A stretch of DNA of 64,000 nucleotides from Anaerorhabdus sp964386325 (lineage in GTDB: Bacteria > Bacillota_I > Bacilli_A > Erysipelotrichales > Erysipelotrichaceae): assembly GCA_964386325.1 (NCBI GenBank), contig CAYLQY010000010.1, forward strand, positions 40,934-104,933, given 5' to 3'. How positions within the stretch are numbered: the stretch's first letter is position 1; every line of letters begins with the position of its first letter. The notes under the pieces are model-generated. The model was not told the DNA's origin. It ran no database searches and saw only the letters and a program-made list of their open reading frames with translations. Position numbers and translations under genes: made by a program. Positions 31,623-41,061 of the stretch are shown here, piece by piece.

Positions 31623-32628
31623 CATCGATTTTGGAATACTGGAAACATTATTAAAACAAGAAGATATTACTGATGTATCATGTAAAAACGGTAATGAGGT
31701 ATGGGTTACTTCAAATGTAAAAGGACACTTCTGCAGTTCTGTAAAAATACAAGAAGATGAGATTATTAGAATCGCGAATCAAATTGCGAATAAAATGCAA
31801 AAAGAGTTTAATCCATCGCATCCAAATTTAGAGGGTGATATTCAAAATGAAGATATTGATTATCGTATTGGTTGTGTACATCAATTCTTATCACCATTAG
31901 GTACAACTATAGTTATAAGGAAAGTACGAAAGAAATGCTTCTTAACGTACGAACAACTAATACAAGATAACTCAATTACCAAGGAGGCATTGGAGTTATT
32001 AATATTAGCTACTCAAGGGAAAGCAAATTTATTATTCATAGGTGAAACCGGTAGTGGTAAAACAGAATTACTGAAATTTTTAATGACTTATATTCCAATC
32101 CATGAAGTAGTCGTCACAATAGAAGATTCCATGGAGTTCAATATGCATGAAGTTTCACCAGATAACTCAGTAACAAGCTTTAGAGTCCGCAGTAATTTTA
32201 GCTATTCCGATATCATAGCGATGTCGCTTCGTTTAAACGTACAAAGAATACTACTACAAGAAGCTAGGGGAGTTGAAGTTAACGATTTGATTGATGTTAT
32301 GTCAACAGGACATACAGTGATGACGACAATGCATGCGCGTTCTGCGGATCATGTAGTTTCAAGAATCATGCAAATGATTAAAAATCCAAATGAAGAGTAT
32401 AGTTCTTTAAAAAAGCGAGTTTATGCTTTATTTGATTTAGTTATTCGTTTAGATAAATATCAAACTGATGAAGGAATTGTTAGGAAAGTTACATCGATTA
32501 CCGAATTTATTTATGATCCAATTCAGGATAAATGTGAAAGTAATGAAATTTACTATTGTGGGAAAATTAAAAATCATTTATCCCAATCCCTTTCTAAACA
32601 ATTGTTAAGAAATGCGGAGGTAAAATGA
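31603..32628 (+). CDS. tadA: Tad secretion/pilus ATPase (TadA/CpaF-like)
   Basis: Hexameric motor ATPase that powers pilin extrusion from the cytoplasmic side. The 341 aa have a small N-terminal domain (about 5-115), Walker A GETGSGKT (~144-151), Asp box VVTIEDSMEFN (~168-178), Walker B-type LLQEARG (~216-222) and His box STGHTVMTTMHA (~232-243). The usual IVGE before the Walker B Arg is ILLQE here. It is shorter than proteobacterial TadA, lacking part of the N-terminal region. GAGG lies 9 nt before ATG 31603; in-frame ATG 31588 is less likely. It overlaps tadB. Confidence 0.93.
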   Translation: MIQTFNDIDFGILETLLKQEDITDVSCKNGNEVWVTSNVKGHFCSSVKIQEDEIIRIANQIANKMQKEFNPSHPNLEGDIQNEDIDYRIGCVHQFLSPLGTTIVIRKVRKKCFLTYEQLIQDNSITKEALELLILATQGKANLLFIGETGSGKTELLKFLMTYIPIHEVVVTIEDSMEFNMHEVSPDNSVTSFRVRSNFSYSDIIAMSLRLNVQRILLQEARGVEVNDLIDVMSTGHTVMTTMHARSADHVVSRIMQMIKNPNEEYSSLKKRVYALFDLVIRLDKYQTDEGIVRKVTSITEFIYDPIQDKCESNEIYYCGKIKNHLSQSLSKQLLRNAEVK

Positions 32629-33488
32629 TGATTGTATTATTTCTAGGTTATTTAGTTATGTTAGTTTTTATTTTCTACAAAAGGAATAAAGATCCATATT
32701 CTTTGGAATCACAATTAATGGAAAAGATACTTAGTTATTCTTATTTTGGTATTGCACAACAATGTAAGCGGCTGGGATATGAATATAAGATTAAAACTTA
32801 TCTTAAAGAAATTGTCATGGTATTTATAATATTGGGGATCATCTGTCAAGTTACTATTAATCATTGGTTTGTAACAATAGTTATTTGTAGTATCTATTGT
32901 CTATGCCTTCCAATGATTCATTTACAAAGAGTTCATGTTGAGGTGCAAGATTCTATAAATGAAGGATTATTTACTTATCTACAAACAGCATTGATGTTGT
33001 TAAGAGAAAACAAAACAGTATTCGAAATTCTAAAACTTTGTGAAGAGTGTTCTGAGTATCCTATTAAGGAAGACTTGCATGAAATAAATATCTATATTTC
33101 AAAAACCGGTAAGATAAGCACAGCATTGGATATACTAGAAAAAAAATATCCTAATTCGTTTATTAAAAATTTAAATATTGTTATGAAGAATAAGAATGAT
33201 GAAGGGGCATTAAGTGAACAATTAATTGATTATTTCTATATGGATGTAGAAAACTTTGAAATGCTTTTAAATGAATTCAAAGGAAAACGTAAAGCGAATC
33301 ACACCCTTTTCTATTTAATAGAATGTCTTAATGCAATTGGTGTATTAGCGCTCAAAAACTTTGTGTCACAACAAAGTTTGAATTCATCATCAACTTTATT
33401 AAGTGTATTCGTATTATTTTATTTTTTAAACTTAATTACTATTTTGTTGTATGAACAATGGTGTAATAAAATTCACTATTTTGAATAA
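32625..33488 (+). CDS. tadB: TadB-like inner-membrane platform protein
   Basis: A 287-aa protein with membrane helices at about 2-18, 63-82, 84-102 and, at the end, 230-250 and 255-275, flanking a cytoplasmic T2SSF-like helical domain (about 105-225; FTYLQTALMLLRENKTVFEIL). It forms the membrane platform turned by the TadA ATPase. GGAGG precedes ATG 32625, which overlaps the tadA stop (ATGA). The identity rests on layout and neighbourhood rather than a strong motif. Confidence 0.82.
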   Translation: MMIVLFLGYLVMLVFIFYKRNKDPYSLESQLMEKILSYSYFGIAQQCKRLGYEYKIKTYLKEIVMVFIILGIICQVTINHWFVTIVICSIYCLCLPMIHLQRVHVEVQDSINEGLFTYLQTALMLLRENKTVFEILKLCEECSEYPIKEDLHEINIYISKTGKISTALDILEKKYPNSFIKNLNIVMKNKNDEGALSEQLIDYFYMDVENFEMLLNEFKGKRKANHTLFYLIECLNAIGVLALKNFVSQQSLNSSSTLLSVFVLFYFLNLITILLYEQWCNKIHYFE

Positions 33489-33503
33489 AAGGAGGTGATA
33501 TAC

Positions 33504-34274
33504 ATTATTTATATATGTATATTTTCAATTATCATTGTCTTAGGTGTTATTAGAATAAATCGTGAAAGCTTAGCAGAGTTTAGTGATGAGTTAAAATCAA
33601 GTTTTGTTGAAATAGATTATGATTTTATGTTAGATCATTTATATAAAAGTAATGCACGAAAGAAAATACAAAAAAGATATATCACTACAGGAGTAGCTTT
33701 GTTGTTTGGGATCGTTATTTTTGAAAGTGATACAATTACACAAACTTTATTTTATGCAATGCTGTGTTCGATAGGAATTTATAAAATACAATATTTATTT
33801 GTAAAAAAGAGATATGAAAGAAATCTTAAACAAGCGGAAATAGAATTCCCTTATTATTTAAATGCCCTAAGTATTTTAATGCAAAGTAATACAGTAGCTG
33901 TTTCACTATTAAAATCTATTGATATGTCACCAGAAATATTTAAAGAAGATATTAAAATACTCGTATATGAAATTCATCAAGGTAAAAAGATTGGTGTTCA
34001 ACCATTCATTGATTTTGCGAATAAATTTCCACAAGTAAAAGATTTAAATAGAATCATGCGTACATTGTATAACCTTTCTATTACGATTTCCAATAAAGAA
34101 AAAATTATGTCATCGTTAGCGAAACTTGCGAATGAAAAAGTGAATACAGCACGAAAAGATAGATTTGATAAATATCTAGATAAACAAGCATTGATACCTT
34201 GGATTTCATTTTTATGGGTAGGATTAGTTATCATTGCCATGTTTTCTACTGTTAATATAGGACAGATGATTTAA
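33504..34274 (+). CDS. tadC: TadC-like inner-membrane platform protein, probable ATT start
   Basis: About 256 aa, with N-terminal (about 2-16), central (about 58-90) and C-terminal (about 230-253) hydrophobic helices and a helical T2SSF-type core (LNALSILMQSNTVAVSLLKSI, ~108-128). It partners TadB. The start is unusual. A near-perfect AAAGGAGGTGAT (33488-33499) is followed 4 nt later by ATT (33504) and another ATT (33507). The nearest in-frame GTG (33495) lies inside the ribosome-binding site, and no in-frame ATG occurs for over 40 codons. ATT 33504 is chosen by spacing. Confidence 0.75.
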   Translation: MIYICIFSIIIVLGVIRINRESLAEFSDELKSSFVEIDYDFMLDHLYKSNARKKIQKRYITTGVALLFGIVIFESDTITQTLFYAMLCSIGIYKIQYLFVKKRYERNLKQAEIEFPYYLNALSILMQSNTVAVSLLKSIDMSPEIFKEDIKILVYEIHQGKKIGVQPFIDFANKFPQVKDLNRIMRTLYNLSITISNKEKIMSSLAKLANEKVNTARKDRFDKYLDKQALIPWISFLWVGLVIIAMFSTVNIGQMI

Positions 34275-34275
34275 T

Positions 34276-34629
34276 ATGAAAGCTACAATACAAATATATG
34301 CATTTATCCTTATTTTTTGTATATTGTTATTCATAATTCCACAAGTGATTTCTGTAGCGATGATTTATCGTATTTGTAATTCTACGGCATCGTATGTTGT
34401 AGAAATAATTGAAGTTAATGAAGGAATAGATTCCAAAGGAAGTGTGATGGAAAAGATTGCGGACTATATGGATAAGCATCCGAAAATAGAAATTAAAATT
34501 GAAAAAGAAGAAAGTAATAATACTTATAAAATTTATCAAGTTACTTGTTTTAATAAATTTCACATGGCGATATTGAATTTAGATTATGAAATTAAAGCAT
34601 CCAAAAATACAAGGCGGGTGATTTATTAA
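34276..34629 (+). CDS. TadE-like minor pilin candidate
   Basis: A 117-aa protein with one N-terminal hydrophobic helix (about 7-30) and a small extracytoplasmic domain (about 35-117) rich in Lys/Glu (IEIKIEKEESNNTYKI). The layout matches TadE/TadF minor pseudopilins; sequence identity is too weak to be sure. It starts 1 nt after the tadC stop and ends directly against the next gene, so it belongs to the operon. Confidence 0.68.
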   Translation: MKATIQIYAFILIFCILLFIIPQVISVAMIYRICNSTASYVVEIIEVNEGIDSKGSVMEKIADYMDKHPKIEIKIEKEESNNTYKIYQVTCFNKFHMAILNLDYEIKASKNTRRVIY

Positions 34630-37257
34630 GTGAAAAGACTAGTTATGATGATGTGCATTTTATTTAGTTTACTTTTTAATATAAAAGTTCAAGCAGAAGA
34701 AAATTGCTCAACAATTACTTATTATTCCAAAAAAGAATGGGTACAATATCAAAACTTATTTGATGCCGACTTCAAGAAAGAAGATAGTCATTTTATAAAT
34801 TCACGATCAGTTGTCGTTAAACAAAACATATTTGGGAAAGTAGATAGAATAAATAAAGTAGATTCAGCAGTTTTCTATGGTAAATCAGTTTATTCAGCTA
34901 GTGGTAGTGATGAAACCAACTATCCCACAGTTTTCAGCATTGGTTTTGGGAAGACGATACAAGTAGGTAGAATACAATTTCAACTAGAAGCAATAAATAC
35001 AGAAACGAATGAAGCGATAAAGAAGAATGTGTATGTTGATGCAAGTCCAAGCCTTGTTAACGGGAACACAGTATATTCAAAAGAAAATCGTGTATTAAGT
35101 ACAGTTGATAATGGCATAATCACAATAGATTTAGGATTTAAAGAAATAGGATCTATTGAAATATTTTTTGAAAATGATGCAAAGGAGAATTTGTATACAC
35201 TGCACTCCTTTCAAATACTTGAATATAAAGTAAAGGAACATGTAGGATGGGTAACTGATGAGATAGAAAATACAGAAACAAAGAATATTAGTGTATGTGC
35301 AAATCAAGGAAAGTATAATCCAGATGGTACAAATGATAAATGGGTAAAGGAAGCTACAACATTGTTTTCGCCAAGTGTCAGTATAGTTAGCGACTACGTG
35401 CCTATTATTTCTTCTAGAGATGTATCTTATGATATAGGGAAAACAGATTTTATTGCACCTTACAGTACTCCGGTAATCAATAAGTGGATGGGAGGATATA
35501 CGGGTGGTATCGTGGGATGGGCGAGTGTAAATAATACAGATTTAATTTATTTTCGTTCATTTGGATTAAATCATTCAGAATTTCCCTACATTCAAACATC
35601 ACCGAATATGGGTGTAGTTTATGAAGCACATCCGCGCTATTGGACTAATGTACGACAACCAAATTATTTTGCTAGTTCCGATAATTCAGGATGGTGTAAT
35701 GAAGTTACGGGAAGTTCTAGAACACCATGCTATAAAATGGGTGGACATACAAGTGATAGTCGATTGAATTTATATGATGTTGAAATATTTAATTATCAAA
35801 ATGTTGTTGATCCAGCACTTAGGGCAATTAAGACTAGTATATACACGTTAATTAATCTAGACACGAAAGAAGAGAAAAAAATTGGTAATGGTGTCGATGA
35901 AATAAAAAGATTTGATTTCAATGAATCAGGAAGATGGATTGTTCGGGCACGAATTGAAGATTTAGCTAATAATGTTGGTACAAAAGATTCAAAACCATTT
36001 TTAATCGATAATCAAATTCCGAATGCTCGTTTTGAGGTATCGAGTGAAGATATGACAAAACCATTTAGTATTCGTATTATTCCATATGATGAGCATTCAA
36101 AAGTAAAAACTTGGAGTTATAGTATATCGAAAGATGGTGGAAACACATATTTCATGCATTCAAAGTCATTAACATTACCAGATGATTCCTTCTTAATTAG
36201 TGAAACTGGAGATTATGTTATCAAGGTTTATATTGAAGATAATGCAGAAAATACTAACACTGTTATATCGACTATATTTAATGTATTTATTGAAAGTGTG
36301 AGTATTCAAAATATCTTATCCCCAACATATACAATAAATGAGCCAAATCCGTTGTATCTACAATTAAAGTGTGAAGTTTGTAGTATTGAGCCTCAAGAAC
36401 TAACAGTTTTTTTGGAAGATAAAGAAATCATAAAACATACAATTGATAAAGTGGAAAATAATCTTAACTTTGAATTTACACCTACAACAAATGAAAAGGC
36501 AAAGGTAGAAATAAAAATAGCAGATAAAATACTTCAACTGAATGTATTTGAGAAAAGTAGAGAATTTAAAGAGACAAGCAATGATCAATTAGAATTTAAA
36601 GGGATAGTTGCTAGTGGTATATCGTCTCTTGAAAGTCAGTATGATTTTTATGAAACAATTCTTGTGAAGTATTATCAAGATAAAGAAAGCTACTATAGTG
36701 GAGAAGGGATAGAAAATAAAATTATTATTCAATCTGTAAATGAATGTTCAAAAATAGAAAACTATCATTGTGTTATGGGAGATAATAGAGTATTGAATCA
36801 TGGTGGTGCAGAGATAAAATATCAAGATGGTGCAAAATCACTTGAAGATAACTTTAAAATTGATAACCAATTTGTAATAGAAATGACATTTGAAAAAGAT
36901 ACAGGTGAATTCTTATTACCGTTATTTTATCTAGATAGAAAAGAAGGAAATGTATATACTGAGCCCCATGAACAAAGAATAGAAGGGGGAAGAAAATGGT
37001 ACACAAATCCTTTGGGTGATTTAAAAAGATACACAATTATTACGGAAGGTACTGAGTTGGGTTTCAACGAATTTAAATGGAAAATTAATAGTCAGTATGA
37101 TATAGATCGACATTATTATGAAACATTTAACCTACGGTTTGTGGAACCTCAAAATCCATTTCCAAATAAAAAGTCAGCGTTGTGGAATAGTCATGAAAAA
37201 TGGTTTCTAGACTTGAATATAAATAAGTCGATTCATCAAGAGATTTTGGATAAATGA
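34630..37257 (+). CDS. Large exported surface protein at the end of the Tad locus
   Basis: An 875-aa secreted protein starting at GTG (GGGTGATT 8 nt before). Signal peptide about 1-22 (cleavage after VQA). The mature part shows no known enzyme motif. It includes a Trp/Tyr-rich region (about 195-350; GGYTGGIVGWASVNN) and Ig-like beta-sandwich segments (about 440-560; DKDGGNTYF-like patterns, DYVIKVYIEDNAENTN). There is no LPXTG, TM or choline-binding C terminus, so attachment must be by the Tad machine or other means. It could be a tip adhesin or a secreted substrate of the Tad system (inference). Confidence 0.75.
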   Translation: MKRLVMMMCILFSLLFNIKVQAEENCSTITYYSKKEWVQYQNLFDADFKKEDSHFINSRSVVVKQNIFGKVDRINKVDSAVFYGKSVYSASGSDETNYPTVFSIGFGKTIQVGRIQFQLEAINTETNEAIKKNVYVDASPSLVNGNTVYSKENRVLSTVDNGIITIDLGFKEIGSIEIFFENDAKENLYTLHSFQILEYKVKEHVGWVTDEIENTETKNISVCANQGKYNPDGTNDKWVKEATTLFSPSVSIVSDYVPIISSRDVSYDIGKTDFIAPYSTPVINKWMGGYTGGIVGWASVNNTDLIYFRSFGLNHSEFPYIQTSPNMGVVYEAHPRYWTNVRQPNYFASSDNSGWCNEVTGSSRTPCYKMGGHTSDSRLNLYDVEIFNYQNVVDPALRAIKTSIYTLINLDTKEEKKIGNGVDEIKRFDFNESGRWIVRARIEDLANNVGTKDSKPFLIDNQIPNARFEVSSEDMTKPFSIRIIPYDEHSKVKTWSYSISKDGGNTYFMHSKSLTLPDDSFLISETGDYVIKVYIEDNAENTNTVISTIFNVFIESVSIQNILSPTYTINEPNPLYLQLKCEVCSIEPQELTVFLEDKEIIKHTIDKVENNLNFEFTPTTNEKAKVEIKIADKILQLNVFEKSREFKETSNDQLEFKGIVASGISSLESQYDFYETILVKYYQDKESYYSGEGIENKIIIQSVNECSKIENYHCVMGDNRVLNHGGAEIKYQDGAKSLEDNFKIDNQFVIEMTFEKDTGEFLLPLFYLDRKEGNVYTEPHEQRIEGGRKWYTNPLGDLKRYTIITEGTELGFNEFKWKINSQYDIDRHYYETFNLRFVEPQNPFPNKKSALWNSHEKWFLDLNINKSIHQEILDK

Positions 37258-37265
37258 GAAAAGCA

Positions 37266-37294
37266 TTGCAAAAAAAAGTAGAATTGGCTATAAT
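37266..37294 (+). promoter_or_regulatory. pheST promoter
   Basis: The -35 TTGCAA (37266-37271) and -10 TATAAT (37289-37294) are spaced by 17 bp, a few nt before the T-box leader. Confidence 0.75.
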
Positions 37295-37300
37295 TTAAAC

Positions 37301-37524
37301 TGTTAAAGCGTACTAAAGGATTAGTAGTAAGAAACAAATTGTGTAGAGAGAGTGATGAATGGTGAAATTCACTTACAAGGCGACTTATGAATTCACCTTT
37401 ATAGTGAGATTAATCATCTCCGGGAGTTTCCCGTTATCAAGGATTAAGGTGTATTCCATTTTTTATGGGGTAAATCAGGATGGTACCGCGATATAATCGT
37501 TCCTGTAGGGGAGCGATTTTTTTT
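37301..37524 (+). promoter_or_regulatory. T-box riboswitch, Phe (UUC specifier)
   Basis: A tRNA-sensing leader. It has stem I with AGAGAGTGATGAA-type AG box and a specifier loop GAATTCACC with TTC at 37392-37394. The T-box sequence TGGTACCGCG (37481-37490) is followed by a terminator stem AATCGTTCC (37495-37503) with GGAGCGATT (37510-37518) and a T run. Uncharged tRNA-Phe pairs with the specifier and the T-box and prevents termination, so pheST rises on phenylalanine shortage. The 5' end is set from the promoter. Confidence 0.95.
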
Positions 37525-37544
37525 ATGAAAAAGGAGAATTTGTT

Positions 37545-38579
37545 ATGGAAAAGGTACAACTCGTACAACAAGAAGCATTAAAACAAGTTGAATCATGTAC
37601 AACGATGGATGAGTTACAACAAGCACGTATTACTTATCTAGGTAAAAAAGGTCCAGTACAAGAACTAATGATGTTGATGAAAGATTTATCAGCAGAGGAA
37701 AAACCAACATTTGGACAAGAAGTAAATCAATGCAAGCAAGCAATCGCAAGTGCTATTGAGGAGAAACAAAAAATACTTGAAGTTAGTGCGATGTCAGAAA
37801 AGTTAGAAAAAGAAAAAATTGATATCACATTAGCAGGATATGAACCAACATTAGGTACTCTTCATCCACTTTCAATGATTTCCCAAGAAATTGAAGATCT
37901 ATTTATAGGTATGGGATATGAAGTTGCGGAAGGACCAGAAGTAGAATTGGATTTATATAATTTTGAACGTGCTAATATTCCAGCAGATCATCCTGCAAGA
38001 GATATGCAAGATACTTTCTATATTAACGCAGAAGAATTACTTAGAACACATACTACTGCTATTCAAACAAGACAACTTGAAAATGCAAAAGGGCAATTAC
38101 CAGTAAAAGTTATTTGTCCAGGTAAGGTATATCGCCGTGATGACGATGATGCGACACATTCACATCAATTTACACAAGTTGAAGGATTAGTAGTAGGAGA
38201 AAATATTACACTTGCTGATTTAAAAGGAACATTGAAGTTCATGGCAGATAGAATGTTTGGTGAAGGTAGAGAAATCCGCTTCAGACCTTCTTATTTCCAA
38301 TTTACTGAACCATCAGTTGAAGTTGATGTTACATGTCATATCTGTGGTGGTAAAGGATGTTCGGTATGTAAAGGTACAGGCTGGATTGAAATTCTAGGTG
38401 CTGGTATGGTTCATCCAAATGTTCTTGAAATGGCTGGATTTGATAGTAAAAAATGTAGCGGCTTTGCATTCGGTGCTGGTATTGAACGTATTGCAATGCT
38501 TAAGTATGGTATTGATGATATACGTAATTTCTATATAAATGATGTTCGTTTCTTAAAAACGTTCAATCGTTTTGATTAA
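37545..38579 (+). CDS. pheS: Phenylalanyl-tRNA synthetase alpha subunit
   Basis: Catalytic subunit of the (alpha-beta)2 enzyme that charges tRNA-Phe. The 344 aa have an N-terminal coiled coil (about 1-85) that contacts tRNA and a class II aminoacylation core with motif 2 PGKVYRRDDDDATHSHQFTQ (~191-210) and motif 3 GFAFGAGIERIAMLKYGI (~306-323). The Cys-rich insert CHICGGKGCSVCKG (~264-277) is typical of the family. Regulated by the upstream T-box. pheT follows 14 bp later. Confidence 0.98.
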   Translation: MEKVQLVQQEALKQVESCTTMDELQQARITYLGKKGPVQELMMLMKDLSAEEKPTFGQEVNQCKQAIASAIEEKQKILEVSAMSEKLEKEKIDITLAGYEPTLGTLHPLSMISQEIEDLFIGMGYEVAEGPEVELDLYNFERANIPADHPARDMQDTFYINAEELLRTHTTAIQTRQLENAKGQLPVKVICPGKVYRRDDDDATHSHQFTQVEGLVVGENITLADLKGTLKFMADRMFGEGREIRFRPSYFQFTEPSVEVDVTCHICGGKGCSVCKGTGWIEILGAGMVHPNVLEMAGFDSKKCSGFAFGAGIERIAMLKYGIDDIRNFYINDVRFLKTFNRFD

Positions 38580-38593
38580 GGGAGGGAAGCAAT

Positions 38594-40984
38594 ATGAAAA
38601 TAAGTACAAATTGGCTAAAAGAATATGTTTCTCTTGATGGAGTAACACCATTACAACTTGCAGATGCACTTACAACTGCGGGACTTGAAATAGAGGGAGT
38701 AGATCCTGTTGCGAAAGGAACTAACTTAGTGATAGGGGAAGTGTTATCTTGCGTACCTCATCCAGATTCTGATCATTTAAATGTATGTTCAGTTGAATAT
38801 GGTGAAGGACCAACACAAATCGTTTGTGGTGCTCCAAATTGTAAAGCTGGGATTAAAGTAATTGTTGCCAAAGTTGGTGCAGAACTTCTAGATATCACAA
38901 TCAAAGCAGCTAAAGTTAGAGGACAAGAATCTAATGGTATGCTTTGTAGTTTAAGAGAATTAGGGGTAAATGAAAAATATCTAACTGAAGCACAAGTTAA
39001 TGGAATAGAAATTCTTCCAGAAGATGCAGTTGTTGGAAATACGGAAGTATTGAAATATCTTGGATATGATGATGTTGTTTTAGATGCTTCACAAACACCT
39101 AATCGTGCGGATTGTATGGCGATGTGGAGTGTTGCATATGAAGTGGGTGCTGTACTTCGTAGAGAAGTAAAACTTCCAGCTTACGAAAATGTCGCAAATA
39201 TAGGTGGCGAGACAACATTAAAAATAAATTCGACTTCTGAAAAATGCCCACATTTCTTAGGTAAAGTAATCGGCAATGTGACAGTAAAAGAATCACCTAA
39301 ATGGATGATAGATTATCTTCATGCGGCAGGTATTCGTGCCATTAATAACGTTGTTGATATTTCGAATTATGTCATGCTTGAAACAGGACAACCACTACAT
39401 TTCTATGATCTTGCGAAAATGCCACACCGTGAAATTACGGTTGTTGATGATGTTGAGTTAAAATTAACAGCACTTGATGGTATTGAGTATGATGTACAAA
39501 AAGGTGACTTAGTTATTACTACTGGTGGAGAACCTACTGGTATTGCAGGTATTATGGGTGGGGATGACAGTAAGATTGATGAATCTACAAAAGGTATTAT
39601 TATCGAAGCTGCATATTTCAACCATGTATCTATTCGTAATACTTCAAAACGTTTAGGATTAAGTACAGAAGCTGCATCAAGATATACAAAAGGATTAGAA
39701 CCACTAGCACAAAATAAAGCAATGGATCGTGCTGTTCAACTTTTAATTGAGTTAGCTGATGCAACTAATTTAGAAGAAACAGTAGAATTTGGTTCAACAA
39801 ATTATAAACCTATTCAAGTAACCGAAACACTTGAACATTGTAATAAATTATTAGGAACTAATTTTGAATTAGATGAAGTTGTAGGTGTATTAAAAGCATT
39901 AAATTTTGACCCAACAGTGAATGGAAATGCAATAACTTGTACAATTCCAAGTTATCGTACTGATATTTTAATTCCAGAAGATATTGATGAGGAAGTAATT
40001 CGTTTAATTGGTTATGATCGATTAGAAACAACACTTCCTACAATGGAAGCAACAGCTGGTCAACTGTCACATCGCCAATTATTACGTCGTACTACAAAGG
40101 CAACAATGACGGGTGTTGGATTAAGAGAAGTAATCACATATACTTTGGTTAAATCACAATTTGTTGATGAAGCCGTATTGCCTTTTGGTGAACATATTCA
40201 TCTAGCTTCTCCAATGAGTGAAGATCGTAAGTATGTACGTAATAATTTGATGCAATCATTATTGGAATGCGTTTCTTATAATCAAGCTAGAAGTGCAACA
40301 AATGTTAATCTATTTGAAATTTCAAATGTTTATGAAAAAGATATAGTACAAGAAAGAGTAGGTATAATTCTTTCTGAATCATTACAAAAATCTAAACTTC
40401 ATAAAATTGAAGTTAAGAGTGATTTTTACGCATTAAAAGGATTATTAACAGTATGGCTAGATAAACTAGGATTTAGTGGTAATCGTATTACAATCAAAGA
40501 GAATACATTAGATACTAAACATTTCCATCCATATCGTAGTGCAACAATCTATCTTCAAAATGAATTAATTGGAATTTTTGGAGAAGTTCATCCAACGCTA
40601 GTTAAAGAGTGGGATATTAAACCATGTGTATATGCAGAAATATTATTTGATTGCTTAGTTCAAAATAAAACTCAAAAAGTAAGATTTGCACCACTTGATC
40701 GTTATCCTTCAGTATCAAGAGATATTGCATTAGTTGTTGAACAAGATGTAACTGCTCAATCAATTTTAGAAATCATTCAAAGAGTTGGCAAGAAGTTAAT
40801 CAAATCAACAGAAGTATTTGATATCTATCAAGGTGATCACGTAGAAAAAGGATATAAATCAGTTGCGTTGAATATTGTATATCAAGCAAATGATCACACG
40901 CTAAAAGATGAAGAAGTAAATGAAGTACATCAAGAAATTTTAAAAACTTTAGAATCTAGTCTCAATGCAAAATTAAGAGGATAA
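38594..40984 (+). CDS. pheT: Phenylalanyl-tRNA synthetase beta subunit
   Basis: A 796-aa partner of PheS with the standard order: N-terminal B1 and OB-fold tRNA-binding domain (about 40-150), B3/B4 editing domain (about 205-400; GQPLHFYDLAKM), B5 (about 400-475), a class II-like core without activity (about 480-680) and the C-terminal anticodon-binding B8 fold (about 700-795; RYPSVSRDIALVV). GGGAGG precedes the ATG. Transcription ends at a strong bidirectional terminator. Confidence 0.98.
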   Translation: MKISTNWLKEYVSLDGVTPLQLADALTTAGLEIEGVDPVAKGTNLVIGEVLSCVPHPDSDHLNVCSVEYGEGPTQIVCGAPNCKAGIKVIVAKVGAELLDITIKAAKVRGQESNGMLCSLRELGVNEKYLTEAQVNGIEILPEDAVVGNTEVLKYLGYDDVVLDASQTPNRADCMAMWSVAYEVGAVLRREVKLPAYENVANIGGETTLKINSTSEKCPHFLGKVIGNVTVKESPKWMIDYLHAAGIRAINNVVDISNYVMLETGQPLHFYDLAKMPHREITVVDDVELKLTALDGIEYDVQKGDLVITTGGEPTGIAGIMGGDDSKIDESTKGIIIEAAYFNHVSIRNTSKRLGLSTEAASRYTKGLEPLAQNKAMDRAVQLLIELADATNLEETVEFGSTNYKPIQVTETLEHCNKLLGTNFELDEVVGVLKALNFDPTVNGNAITCTIPSYRTDILIPEDIDEEVIRLIGYDRLETTLPTMEATAGQLSHRQLLRRTTKATMTGVGLREVITYTLVKSQFVDEAVLPFGEHIHLASPMSEDRKYVRNNLMQSLLECVSYNQARSATNVNLFEISNVYEKDIVQERVGIILSESLQKSKLHKIEVKSDFYALKGLLTVWLDKLGFSGNRITIKENTLDTKHFHPYRSATIYLQNELIGIFGEVHPTLVKEWDIKPCVYAEILFDCLVQNKTQKVRFAPLDRYPSVSRDIALVVEQDVTAQSILEIIQRVGKKLIKSTEVFDIYQGDHVEKGYKSVALNIVYQANDHTLKDEEVNEVHQEILKTLESSLNAKLRG

Positions 40985-41008
40985 AACTTACTTAATTGTG
41001 GCAAATAT

Positions 41009-41042
41009 AAAACCCCGTGAAGTCACTACCTTACGGGGTTTT
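41009..41042. terminator. Bidirectional terminator between pheT and the convergent redox operon
   Basis: AAAACCCCGT (41009-41018) and ACGGGGTTTT (41033-41042), perfect 10-bp stem with a 14-nt loop. T-rich tails occur on both strands. Confidence 0.88.
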
Positions 41043-41061
41043 AATATTAACTAGAAAAAAG

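Noticed and set aside
33495..33497. GTG as tadC start
   Set aside because: It lies inside the Shine-Dalgarno sequence, so ribosomes could not use it with that site; ATT 33504 has correct spacing.
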